Below are positions 1-6,415 of a stretch of DNA of 19,627 bases, one piece after another. Source of the stretch: DASZOC01 sp035550975 (lineage in GTDB: Bacteria > Actinomycetota > CADDZG01 > WHSQ01); the NCBI GenBank assembly GCA_035550975.1, contig DASZOC010000081.1, positions 1 to 19,627 on the forward strand, written 5' to 3'. A model generated the notes under the pieces. That model had not been told where the DNA came from, ran no database searches, and saw only the letters and a list, made by a program, of their open reading frames with translations. Within the stretch, counting starts at the first letter, position 1. Each line of letters starts with the position of its first letter. The translations under genes and the position numbers were made by a program.

Positions 1-336
1 GTATGGCGGCTGCTGGAGCCGCGGGTCCGGCGAGCGGCGTTCCTCGACGAGGTCGTCCGCGAGCTCGACCTTGACTGCGAGGTGGTGCGCATGACCGCCA
101 CAGATGCGGCCCGCGACCCGGTCTTCAGCCGTGCGCACGACCTCGCGACCGCCCGGGCCCTCGCTCCGGCTCCCGCCGCGTTCGCTCTGTTGCTCCCTCT
201 GGTGGCGGCTGGCGGGCTCGCCGCAGTGTTCCACGGGCCCGCGAGCGAGCTTCCCGAACAAGCCGAGAGATGGGCGCCGGGCGTTGCTACGATGACCGCC
301 CCGGCCACCTCTTTGAGGAAAGAACTGGAAGATTGA
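1..336 (+). CDS. rsmG: 16S rRNA (guanine-N7) methyltransferase RsmG, C-terminal part
   Basis: The reading frame is open from base 1 and ends in TGA at 334-336, so only the last ~111 residues are present. RsmG methylates N7 of a guanine (G527 in E. coli) in 16S rRNA using SAM. The visible stretch fits the second half of the Rossmann methyltransferase: an AAFLDEVV helix, a following strand (CEVVRM), an FSRAHDLATARALAP segment matching the family's 'fD.vtaRAvap' motif, and a PLVAAGGLAAVF strand that corresponds to the conserved 'PLv..GG' motif. Position immediately before parA-parB is the classic actinobacterial origin-proximal arrangement. The stop overlaps the proposed TTG start of parA (TTGA), suggesting translational coupling. 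The 5' end lies outside the window. Confidence 0.85.
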   Translation, partial: VWRLLEPRVRRAAFLDEVVRELDLDCEVVRMTATDAARDPVFSRAHDLATARALAPAPAAFALLLPLVAAGGLAAVFHGPASELPEQAERWAPGVATMTAPATSLRKELED

Positions 337-1385
337 GCGTAGCGACGAAGGACTGGAAACTCCTGGAAGTACGTCCGGTTCCGGTGGGCGCGACCCGGGT
401 CGTGTGCGTCGCCAACCAGAAGGGCGGGGTGGCAAAGACCACGACGTCGGTCAACCTCGCCGCGGCCCTCGCGCAGCGCGGACACCGCACCCTGGTCGTC
501 GACGTCGACCCGCAGGGCAACGCCACGACTGGTGTCGGGATCGACCGGGGTGCGGTCGAGCGGTCCAGCTACGACCTGCTCACGGGAGCGGCGACGCTCG
601 ACGACACCGCGTACCCGACCGCGGTGGACGGCCTCGACTGTGTCCCCGCGACCGTCGACCTCGCCGGAGCCGAGATCGAGCTCGTCGGCTCCCTCGCCCG
701 CGAGCACAAGCTCGCGGAAGCGCTTGCGGGAGCTGCCGGCGCGTACTCCGTCGTGTTCCTCGACTGTCCGCCGTCGCTGGGTCTGCTCACGATCAACGCA
801 CTCGTAGCCGCGCAAGACCTCATCGTCCCCGTGCAGTGTGAGTACTACGCGCTCGAGGGCCTCGGACAGCTGCTCAATACCGCCGAGCGGGTGCGCCGGT
901 CTTTGAACCCGGAGCTGCGTATCTCGGGGGTGCTTCTGACGATGTACGACGCGCGTACGAAGCTGTCGAGTCAGGTGTCAGACGAGGTGCGTGCGCACTT
1001 CGGCGACCTCGTCTTCAAGAGCGTGATCCCTCGCAGCGTTCGCCTGTCGGAAGCGCCGTCGTTCGGCGAGCCCGTCATCACGCTCGATCCGACCTCACGC
1101 GGATCGATCTCCTACAAGCTGCTCGCCGCCGAGCTCGAGGCCCGCTATCGACTTGCGCCGCGGACCGACGCGCGCTCTTCCTCACACGCGATCACGCAGA
1201 CCCACGCGCAAGAACCGCACGGGTCGGAGACTTCCGCCGACCGACCGGCTACTCCGGGGCCCGGGGGCCGCGGGTACGGAACGGTCACTGCCGAACCGGA
1301 CGGGTTGCGCGATGCGTGGCCGCGCGCGGAACCGTGGTCGAGCGACATCGGCGATGCGGTCGTGACCGCGCGGCGGCGCGACTGA
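333..1385 (+). CDS. parA: Chromosome-partitioning ATPase ParA (Soj family)
   Basis: ParA is the ATPase that moves ParB-parS complexes over the nucleoid to segregate origins. With the chosen TTG start at 333 the protein has 350 residues. It shows a deviant Walker A motif (KGGVAKTT, residues 30-37), the DVDPQGN motif, the Walker B-like FLDCPPSLG, and the IPRSVRLSEAPSFG C-terminal signature of chromosomal ParA. The TTG overlaps the rsmG stop and has GAGGAAAG upstream; an in-frame start at 270 would extend it inside rsmG with unlikely sequence, and a GTG at 384 is also possible. About 75 residues after the conserved domain are low-complexity, rich in Pro, Gly, Ser, Thr and charged residues, and probably disordered, which is longer than in typical Soj proteins. 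The stop overlaps the parB ATG by one base (TGATG). Confidence 0.93.
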   Translation: MSVATKDWKLLEVRPVPVGATRVVCVANQKGGVAKTTTSVNLAAALAQRGHRTLVVDVDPQGNATTGVGIDRGAVERSSYDLLTGAATLDDTAYPTAVDGLDCVPATVDLAGAEIELVGSLAREHKLAEALAGAAGAYSVVFLDCPPSLGLLTINALVAAQDLIVPVQCEYYALEGLGQLLNTAERVRRSLNPELRISGVLLTMYDARTKLSSQVSDEVRAHFGDLVFKSVIPRSVRLSEAPSFGEPVITLDPTSRGSISYKLLAAELEARYRLAPRTDARSSSHAITQTHAQEPHGSETSADRPATPGPGGRGYGTVTAEPDGLRDAWPRAEPWSSDIGDAVVTARRRD

Positions 1386-2293
1386 TGCCGGCGCGCAGGT
1401 CCGGGCTCGGCCGCGGGCTCGACGCATTGTTGCCGTCGAGTAACAGCACCGAGACGCTCGAGGACCGCGGCCGGCTGGACGAGGTCGAGATCGATCTGAT
1501 CGACCCGAACCCGCGCCAGCCACGCACGACCTTCCACGACGACGCGCTCGAGGAGCTGACGACGTCGGTGCGCGCGCTGGGTGTCTTGCAACCTCTTCTG
1601 GTAAGACCCATGCCCAGCGGCCGGTTCGAGCTGATCGCGGGAGAACGCCGCCTGCGGGCCGCGCGTGCGGCCGCACGTCAGCGCGTACCCGTCGTGATCG
1701 TCGACACCGACGCGCGCGGGTCGCTCGAGCGGGCTCTGGTCGAGAACCTCCATCGTCAGGACCTGAACGCGATCGAGGAAGCTGCCGGTTACAAGCAGCT
1801 GATCGAGGACGGCGGCCTTACCCAGGAGGCGCTCGGCGAGAGGCTGGGGCGCACCCGCGGGACGATCTCGAACGCGATGCGACTGCTGGAGCTTCCCGTT
1901 GCGGTGCAACGCCTGGTGGTCGAAGCAAAGCTCAGTGGGGGCCACGGGCGTGCATTGCTTGGCCTAGACAATCCCGTCCTCCAGGAACGCCTGGCGCGCC
2001 GGGTCGTGGCCGAGGAGCTATCGGTACGCAAGACCGAAGACATCGTGCGGACCTACCAGGGGATGACCGGCGCGAGGGGGCCGGGGCGCCTGGAACGCCC
2101 GGAGCGAGCGCCTCTGGTCGCCGAAGCACAACGCGCGCTGGCCGATCGGCTCCAGACCCGCGTCCGTGTCGAGATGGGCAAGCGGAAGGGCAAGATCGTC
2201 GTCGATTTCGTGTCGCTCGAAGAGCTCGAGCGCCTGTTGAGCGTGATCGTGGGCGACGCGCGCCGGCCGGATGTCGTGTCGCCGGACGCTTAG
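1385..2293 (+). CDS. parB: Chromosome-partitioning protein ParB (parS-binding CTPase)
   Basis: This 302-residue protein binds parS, loads as a CTP-dependent clamp and stimulates ParA. It has the N-terminal ParA-contact motif (RSGLGRGLDALLP), the DLIDPNPRQPR segment, the CTP-binding GERRLRAA and ENLHRQDLN motifs, a central helix-turn-helix (LTQEALGERLGRTRGTISNAMRLLELP region), and a C-terminal dimerisation region ending in FVSLEELERLLSVIV. The ATG at 1385 overlaps the parA stop; an upstream in-frame start at 1316 would lie inside parA and lacks ParB-like sequence. The canonical GERRWRAA has Leu in place of Trp, a conservative variant. The stop codon is interleaved with that of the convergent amidase gene. 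I found no good parS site (consensus TGTTTCACGTGAAACA) in the window. Confidence 0.95.
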   Translation: MPARRSGLGRGLDALLPSSNSTETLEDRGRLDEVEIDLIDPNPRQPRTTFHDDALEELTTSVRALGVLQPLLVRPMPSGRFELIAGERRLRAARAAARQRVPVVIVDTDARGSLERALVENLHRQDLNAIEEAAGYKQLIEDGGLTQEALGERLGRTRGTISNAMRLLELPVAVQRLVVEAKLSGGHGRALLGLDNPVLQERLARRVVAEELSVRKTEDIVRTYQGMTGARGPGRLERPERAPLVAEAQRALADRLQTRVRVEMGKRKGKIVVDFVSLEELERLLSVIVGDARRPDVVSPDA

Positions 2294-3342
2294 GTTCCCG
2301 GGTCCCTCTCGTTGAAATAACGCTCGACCGCGCGCGCGATCGCTCCCGCTGCTTCGCGGAGAAAGCTCGGGTCCGACAGCCGCTCGCGTTCCTGAGGGTT
2401 CGTGATGAAGACTGGTTCGACGAGCACCGCAGGCATCCGTGTTTCTTTGAGGATCGTGTACGAGCGCGCGTGACTCCGGCAATCTTTGAGGCCGAGTTCG
2501 ACCAGCTCGTCTTGGATGCGTTCCGCCAGCTCGCGTCCCGCGCTCGACCCGCCGAAGTAGTAGGTCGACGATCCCTCGGCGCTCGTCTTGTCGTGTTCGT
2601 TGAGGTGCAACGAGATGAAAATGTCGCCGTCGATCGCGTTCGCGCGTTGGGCGCGTTCGGATGCATCCGGGCTTTCGACCTCGGTCCTCGTGAAGCGGAC
2701 GTGCGCTCCGTGCAGCACCAACAGCTCTGCAAGCCGCGTCGCGATGTCCCACGTCACGTCTGCTTCGTCCCTGTTGCCCGCGGGCGCACCGCGATCCGCT
2801 CCTCCGTGTCCCGGATCGATGACGACCGTGGCACTGCGCAGGCCGGGGTGCTCGTTACGGCTGATCTGCTCGCGCAGGTGGCGCGTCGTGCCGGGTCGGT
2901 CGACGCGAAGGCCTATCAGCGCGGCATAGCTCATCGCTCCGAAGATGCCGTCCTCTGCGACGCCGTACTCCTTCTGGAAGGCGCGTACCGCGAGGTCGGT
3001 GTCGCGACCGAAGATCCCGTCTTGGCGCCCCGCGTCGAATCCCAGCGCGTTCAGCTGTGTCTGCAACGACGAGACGTCGTCGCCGCGCATCGGCGGCTGC
3101 CGGAGATACAGAGCGCGGTCGCCCAGGCGCCACGACGCTTCGACGAGCTCGCTCCACGTCTGTGGTCCCACGATCCCGTCGACGAGGATGTCACGCTGCT
3201 GCTGGAAGGTGCGCACGGCTTGCCGCGTCGCGGCGCCGAAGACCCCCGTTTCGTCGTCGATCTCGATCCCGAGCGACCGTAGCCTCGTCTGTACGTCGGC
3301 GACCTGCTGCGAGCGGTCGCCCTCGCGGATGAGCGACCTCAC
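2290..3342 (-). CDS. CwlM-like N-acetylmuramoyl-L-alanine amidase with two peptidoglycan-binding domains
   Basis: The 350-residue protein contains two PG_binding_1 repeats (about residues 8-68 and 85-145) followed by an Amidase_3 domain (about 170-345) that cleaves the bond between MurNAc and L-Ala. Zinc and catalytic residues are all visible: H179 in DPGHGG, E193, H246 in SLHLN, and E309 in LVEPVF. The architecture and gene position match mycobacterial CwlM (Rv3915), reported as a cytoplasmic regulator of MurA controlled by PknB. As with CwlM there is no signal peptide: the protein begins directly with the first binding repeat. The GTG start at 3342 overlaps the M23 stop (GTGA), with GAGGA upstream, implying coupling. 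It ends right after the catalytic domain, so a long C-terminal phospho-tail as in M. tuberculosis CwlM is not evident. Whether it is an enzyme or a regulator is open. Confidence 0.9.
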   Translation of the reverse strand: MRSLIREGDRSQQVADVQTRLRSLGIEIDDETGVFGAATRQAVRTFQQQRDILVDGIVGPQTWSELVEASWRLGDRALYLRQPPMRGDDVSSLQTQLNALGFDAGRQDGIFGRDTDLAVRAFQKEYGVAEDGIFGAMSYAALIGLRVDRPGTTRHLREQISRNEHPGLRSATVVIDPGHGGADRGAPAGNRDEADVTWDIATRLAELLVLHGAHVRFTRTEVESPDASERAQRANAIDGDIFISLHLNEHDKTSAEGSSTYYFGGSSAGRELAERIQDELVELGLKDCRSHARSYTILKETRMPAVLVEPVFITNPQERERLSDPSFLREAAGAIARAVERYFNERDPGT

Positions 3343-3917
3343 GCGGCCGCGTCCTCGACCGCGGCCCGGTAGAGGCGGCGCATCAGCGGATACGGATCGA
3401 TCCAGTTGCCGTCTCGCTCCTGGATCCCGATGTGCAGGTGATAGATGAACTCGCCCCTGTGGCCGGGGCGTTCGCCGTAGCCGGTGTTCCCGACCTCACC
3501 GAGGACGTCCCCGGACGCGACCCGCGCACCCTCGCGTAACCCGGGCGCGAAGCGCCTCATGTGGGCGTAGAACCAGTATCGCCCGTCGTCGCCGCGGACG
3601 CCGACGCGCCAGCCGGAATAGAACAACCACCCCATGTTCTCGATCCGGCCGGACGTCACCGACCGCACCGGAGTCCCGGGCTCGGCGAATATGTCGTTGC
3701 CCTCGTGCAGTCCTATCTGCCTCCAACGGTTACCGACCCGGCGCATCCGCGGCGCGTGCCAGTCGTGGGAGAAATTGATGACCGAGAACCAACGGGAACG
3801 AGCGACCGGGAACGTCATCTCTTCGGTCACGACCGGCGGGCGGTAACGAGCCGCGTTCGCAGGCACGACCGAGACGACGAGGAGGAGCGAAACGAGCATG
3901 GTGCGGGCGAAAGGCAT
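3339..3917 (-). CDS. Secreted M23-family (LytM-type) metallopeptidase
   Basis: This is a 192-residue exported zinc peptidase predicted to cut peptide cross-links in peptidoglycan. It begins with a signal peptide (MPFARTMLVSLLLVVSVVPANA, cleavage probably after ANA near residue 22). The M23 catalytic signature is complete: H71-x3-D75 in HEGND, H119 in YAHM, and the H160-L-H162 pair. The ATG at 3917 is preferred; an internal ATG at 3899 would shorten the signal peptide. No Shine-Dalgarno is seen, but a TACGCT box lies 7 nt before the ATG, so the transcript may be leaderless. It lies 35 bp after trxB and its stop overlaps the amidase start. In M. tuberculosis and Streptomyces a thioredoxin gene sits near trxB at this locus, so the M23 gene occupies that slot. 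Confidence 0.88.
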   Translation of the reverse strand: MPFARTMLVSLLLVVSVVPANAARYRPPVVTEEMTFPVARSRWFSVINFSHDWHAPRMRRVGNRWRQIGLHEGNDIFAEPGTPVRSVTSGRIENMGWLFYSGWRVGVRGDDGRYWFYAHMRRFAPGLREGARVASGDVLGEVGNTGYGERPGHRGEFIYHLHIGIQERDGNWIDPYPLMRRLYRAAVEDAAA

Positions 3918-3924
3918 CGCCGGA

Positions 3925-3930
3925 AGCGTA
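3925..3930 (-). promoter_or_regulatory. Putative leaderless -10 box for the M23 peptidase gene
   Basis: On the minus strand TACGCT is followed by 7 nt and then the ATG at 3917. A TANNNT hexamer at this distance would place the transcription start at or next to the A of the ATG. There is no obvious -35 box and no Shine-Dalgarno. The gene could also be read from trxB upstream, 35 bp away. Weak on its own; supported by similar boxes before four other genes in the window. Confidence 0.35.
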
Positions 3931-3952
3931 GAAGACCGGCAGGTTGTCGCTA

Positions 3953-4888
3953 CTACGCGTGCACGCCGCCGCCGGCCTCGAGGAACCGCTCGGCGTCGAT
4001 CGCGGCCATGCATCCGGTACCGGCCGCGGTGATCGCCTGGCGGTAACGATGGTCGATGACGTCTCCTGCGGCAAACACACCGGGGACGGACGTCTGCGTC
4101 CCCTCCGCCTCCGTCACGATGTAACCGCCGGACAGGTCGAGCCGACCCTCGAACAGCCCCGTGTTCGGCGTGTGGCCGATCGCGACGAAGACGCCGCCTG
4201 CGGCGAGCTCGGATTCGGCACCGGTCTTCAGGTTCTTTATGCGGGCGCCTGCAACCTTGCCGTTGCCGAAGATCTCCGTGATCACCGAATCCCATACGAA
4301 CTCGATCTTCGGGTTTGCAAGGGCGCGGTCCTGCATGATCTTCGACGCGCGCAGTGTGTCGCGACGATGGACGATCGTGACCTTCGACGCGAACTTCGTC
4401 AGGAAGTTCGCCTCTTCGATGGCCGAGTCGCCGCCGCCGACGATCAGCAGCTCCTGGTCCCGGAAGAAGAAGCCGTCACAGGTCGCGCAGGTCGACACGC
4501 CGTGACCGAGTAGCTCTTTCTCGCCCGGGACCCCGAGCATCTTCGCCGAGGCGCCGGTCGCGATGATCACGGAGCGAGCAGCGAAGCTGTCGGAGCCGGT
4601 CGACACGGTGAAGGGAGCCGAGGAGAAGTCGACGGAGGTGACGTTGTCCGTCAGGATCTCCGTTCCGAAGCGAGCCGCCTGCTTGCGCATGCGCTCCATC
4701 AGCTCGGGACCCATGATCCCGTCGACGAAGCCGGGGTAGTTCTCGACGTCGGTCGTCAGCATGAGCTGCCCGCCCGCCTCGATGCCCTCGATCATCAGAG
4801 GTTGGAGATTCGCGCGAGCGGCGTAAACGGCTGCAGTGAGGCCCGCGGGTCCGGAGCCGATGATGACAACGTCGCGGGTAGTCGTCAT
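3953..4888 (-). CDS. trxB: Thioredoxin-disulfide reductase
   Basis: This flavoenzyme passes electrons from NADPH through FAD to thioredoxin in the cytoplasm. The 311-residue product carries an N-terminal FAD-binding GSGPAG motif (residues 11-16), the redox-active CATC pair (about C134 and C137), a second nucleotide-binding motif VGGGDSAIEEA for NADPH with HRR downstream (VTIVHRR), and the C-terminal GVFAAGDVIDHRYRQAITAAGTG flavin motif. Length is normal for the low-molecular-weight class. A GTG at 4897, with AAGGTGG upstream, is an alternative start; I prefer ATG at 4888 because it fits homologues starting just before the first beta strand and lies 9 nt after a TAGGGT box. No thioredoxin gene follows it here. 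It lies 49 bp downstream of the anti-sigma gene, an arrangement shared with mycobacterial sigM-rsmA-trxB2. Confidence 0.95.
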   Translation of the reverse strand: MTTTRDVVIIGSGPAGLTAAVYAARANLQPLMIEGIEAGGQLMLTTDVENYPGFVDGIMGPELMERMRKQAARFGTEILTDNVTSVDFSSAPFTVSTGSDSFAARSVIIATGASAKMLGVPGEKELLGHGVSTCATCDGFFFRDQELLIVGGGDSAIEEANFLTKFASKVTIVHRRDTLRASKIMQDRALANPKIEFVWDSVITEIFGNGKVAGARIKNLKTGAESELAAGGVFVAIGHTPNTGLFEGRLDLSGGYIVTEAEGTQTSVPGVFAAGDVIDHRYRQAITAAGTGCMAAIDAERFLEAGGGVHA

Positions 4889-4897
4889 GGGGGTCAC

Positions 4898-4903
4898 ACC
4901 CTA
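4898..4903 (-). promoter_or_regulatory. Putative -10 box upstream of trxB
   Basis: TAGGGT on the minus strand sits 9 nt before the preferred ATG of trxB, which would give a leader of zero to three bases. The competing GTG start begins directly after this box, so the two readings are mutually exclusive: if the box is a real -10, the ATG is the start. Confidence 0.3.
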
Positions 4904-4937
4904 CCGAACCACCTTCGAAGCGAGCCGATTCCCCCCG

Positions 4938-5861
4938 CTAGCGAACGATGCCCCGCCTGTAGATGGGTGAGGGGCGGTCGCACGCCCCGCCGCGCCAGCC
5001 GCGGATCTCGTAGTTCAGCGCGCCGGACGCGTCGTTCCACACGAACGTGATCACGACGATGTCGTCGGCGCGGTACACGGTCGCGAGCGCGGGGCGGAGC
5101 GGGAACGGGCTCGTGGCGAGCGTCGTCTCGACGCACCTGCGGATGACGTCGCGCACCGGGCCCGCGGGTGCGCTCGAGTACAGCATCGAAGACCTGGCGG
5201 CGTTGGCGTTCGCGCCGGCGCGTTCGAGACTGCGGCGATCGAAAGAAGCCTCGGAGAACGAGCGTCGCACCACTGTGACGAAGGCGCGGTCGCGTGCGGC
5301 TCCGGCGACACCGGCAGCCTGTGTCGACCCTGCTGCGAGCTTCGACTTCGCTTCCGGCAGGGCGGCATCGCCTCCAGTTCCGCCACCGGTGCCTGCGGCA
5401 GTGTCCGACGTCTGTCCCGCCTTGCTCCGCCCCGTTGCCACCCGGTCGGGATCTGCCGGCTCGGCCGCAGGCTTTCCCGCTTCCGCCTCGGTGTCGGTGG
5501 CCGCGCCCGAGCTGTCGGTCGACCTCGTGTCTCGGTCGAGGGAGACGATCCCGACCGCGAGCAGGGCGACGAGCGCGGCCGCGCCGAGCGCGGGAGCCAG
5601 CCGGCGGCCCCATCGCTCCGTCCGCGCCGGGGCCGGCGCGATGACGGCGCTGCGCACGTCGCGATGAAGCGTTGCGCGCTCGAGGTCGTCCATCTCCGGC
5701 TCGCTCGTCGTCAACAACAGGCGGACGACGCGGAGCTCGCCGGCGCAGGCAGCGCAGGAGGAAAGGTGCGCCTCGACCTCGGCTGCTTCGGCCTCGTCCA
5801 GCGCGCCTTGCGAATACGCGCGCAGACGGCTCGAAAAATCTTCGTGGTTCGTCTCTTCCAT
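4938..5861 (-). CDS. Zinc-containing (ZAS) anti-sigma factor, membrane anchored
   Basis: The 307-residue product is the probable antagonist of the ECF sigma factor encoded just upstream. The N-terminus carries the H32-x3-C36-x2-C39 zinc motif of ZAS anti-sigma factors (EAHLSSCAAC). A single transmembrane helix lies at about residues 88-108, followed by an Ala/Gly/Thr-rich low-complexity linker and an extracytoplasmic C-terminal domain of roughly 120 residues (from FVTVVRRSF to the end) that I do not recognise. This outer domain contains two cysteines (RRCVETT and GGACDRP) that could form a disulfide. The ATG at 5861 overlaps the sigma stop (TGATG) and has AAGGGG at suitable spacing; a GTG at 5864 is the alternative. 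The layout matches the mycobacterial RsmA position but the outer domain is much larger. Confidence 0.85.
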   Translation of the reverse strand: MEETNHEDFSSRLRAYSQGALDEAEAAEVEAHLSSCAACAGELRVVRLLLTTSEPEMDDLERATLHRDVRSAVIAPAPARTERWGRRLAPALGAAALVALLAVGIVSLDRDTRSTDSSGAATDTEAEAGKPAAEPADPDRVATGRSKAGQTSDTAAGTGGGTGGDAALPEAKSKLAAGSTQAAGVAGAARDRAFVTVVRRSFSEASFDRRSLERAGANANAARSSMLYSSAPAGPVRDVIRRCVETTLATSPFPLRPALATVYRADDIVVITFVWNDASGALNYEIRGWRGGACDRPSPIYRRGIVR

Positions 5862-6415
5862 CACGTCCCCTTGGACGCCGGCGAGGCGCCTCGTTGTTCC
5901 AGCAACTCGGCAAGCTTCCTGCGTCCGCGGCTGATCCTCGATTTCACCGTTCCGACCTGGACGCCTGTGATCGAGGCGATCTCCTCGTACGGGAAACCTC
6001 CCAGGTCGTGCATCAGGACGGCCTGACGGTAGTCGGGGCTCAACTGTTGCAGAGCGAGCGCGAGCTCCAGCTTGAGCGGCACGTCCTCATCGGTGCGGCC
6101 CCGGGCTTCCCCGGCATCGACGTCCTCGGTCGGAACGACGCGCCCTTTCTTGCGCAGCAGGTCGTGGCACGCGTTGATACCGATGCGATAGAGCCATGTC
6201 GAGAAGGCAGACGTCCCTTTGAAGGACCGGGCGTTGCGGAACGCGGAGACGAACGCATCTTGGGTCGCGTCGAGCGCGTCGGCTCGATCACCGGTCATGC
6301 GCAATGCGAGCGAGAAGATGCGGTCCTCGTGCTTTCGCATCAGCGCGTCGAACGCGCTGTGGTCGCCTGCGACGAATGCACGGAGCAGCTCGTGATCGGA
6401 GCGCTCAGGATCCAA
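5861..6415 (-). CDS. sigM: ECF RNA polymerase sigma factor, SigM-like
   Basis: A 184-residue group IV sigma factor that directs RNA polymerase to an envelope or redox stress regulon. Region 2 is visible in HEDRIFSLALRMTGDRADALDATQDAFVSAFR and FSTWLYRIGINACHDLLRKK, and region 4 in LSPDYRQAVLMHDLGGFPYEEIASITGVQVGTVKSRISRGRRKL. I chose the TTG at 6415 because the protein then starts just before the conserved SDHELLRAFVAGD helix and GGGGAAG lies 8 nt upstream; the longer frame to 6616 is only the shadow of the kinase gene. The gene overlaps the kinase 3' end by 11 bp and the anti-sigma start by 1 bp. The symbol rests on position next to trxB, murJ and the anti-sigma gene, as in M. tuberculosis and S. 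coelicolor. Confidence 0.9.
   Translation of the reverse strand: MDPERSDHELLRAFVAGDHSAFDALMRKHEDRIFSLALRMTGDRADALDATQDAFVSAFRNARSFKGTSAFSTWLYRIGINACHDLLRKKGRVVPTEDVDAGEARGRTDEDVPLKLELALALQQLSPDYRQAVLMHDLGGFPYEEIASITGVQVGTVKSRISRGRRKLAELLEQRGASPASKGT

Noticed and set aside
4889..4897. GTG at 4897 as trxB start
   Set aside because: AAGGTGG upstream is a fair ribosome site, but the ATG at 4888 fits family N-termini and the -10-like box better; kept as an alternative.
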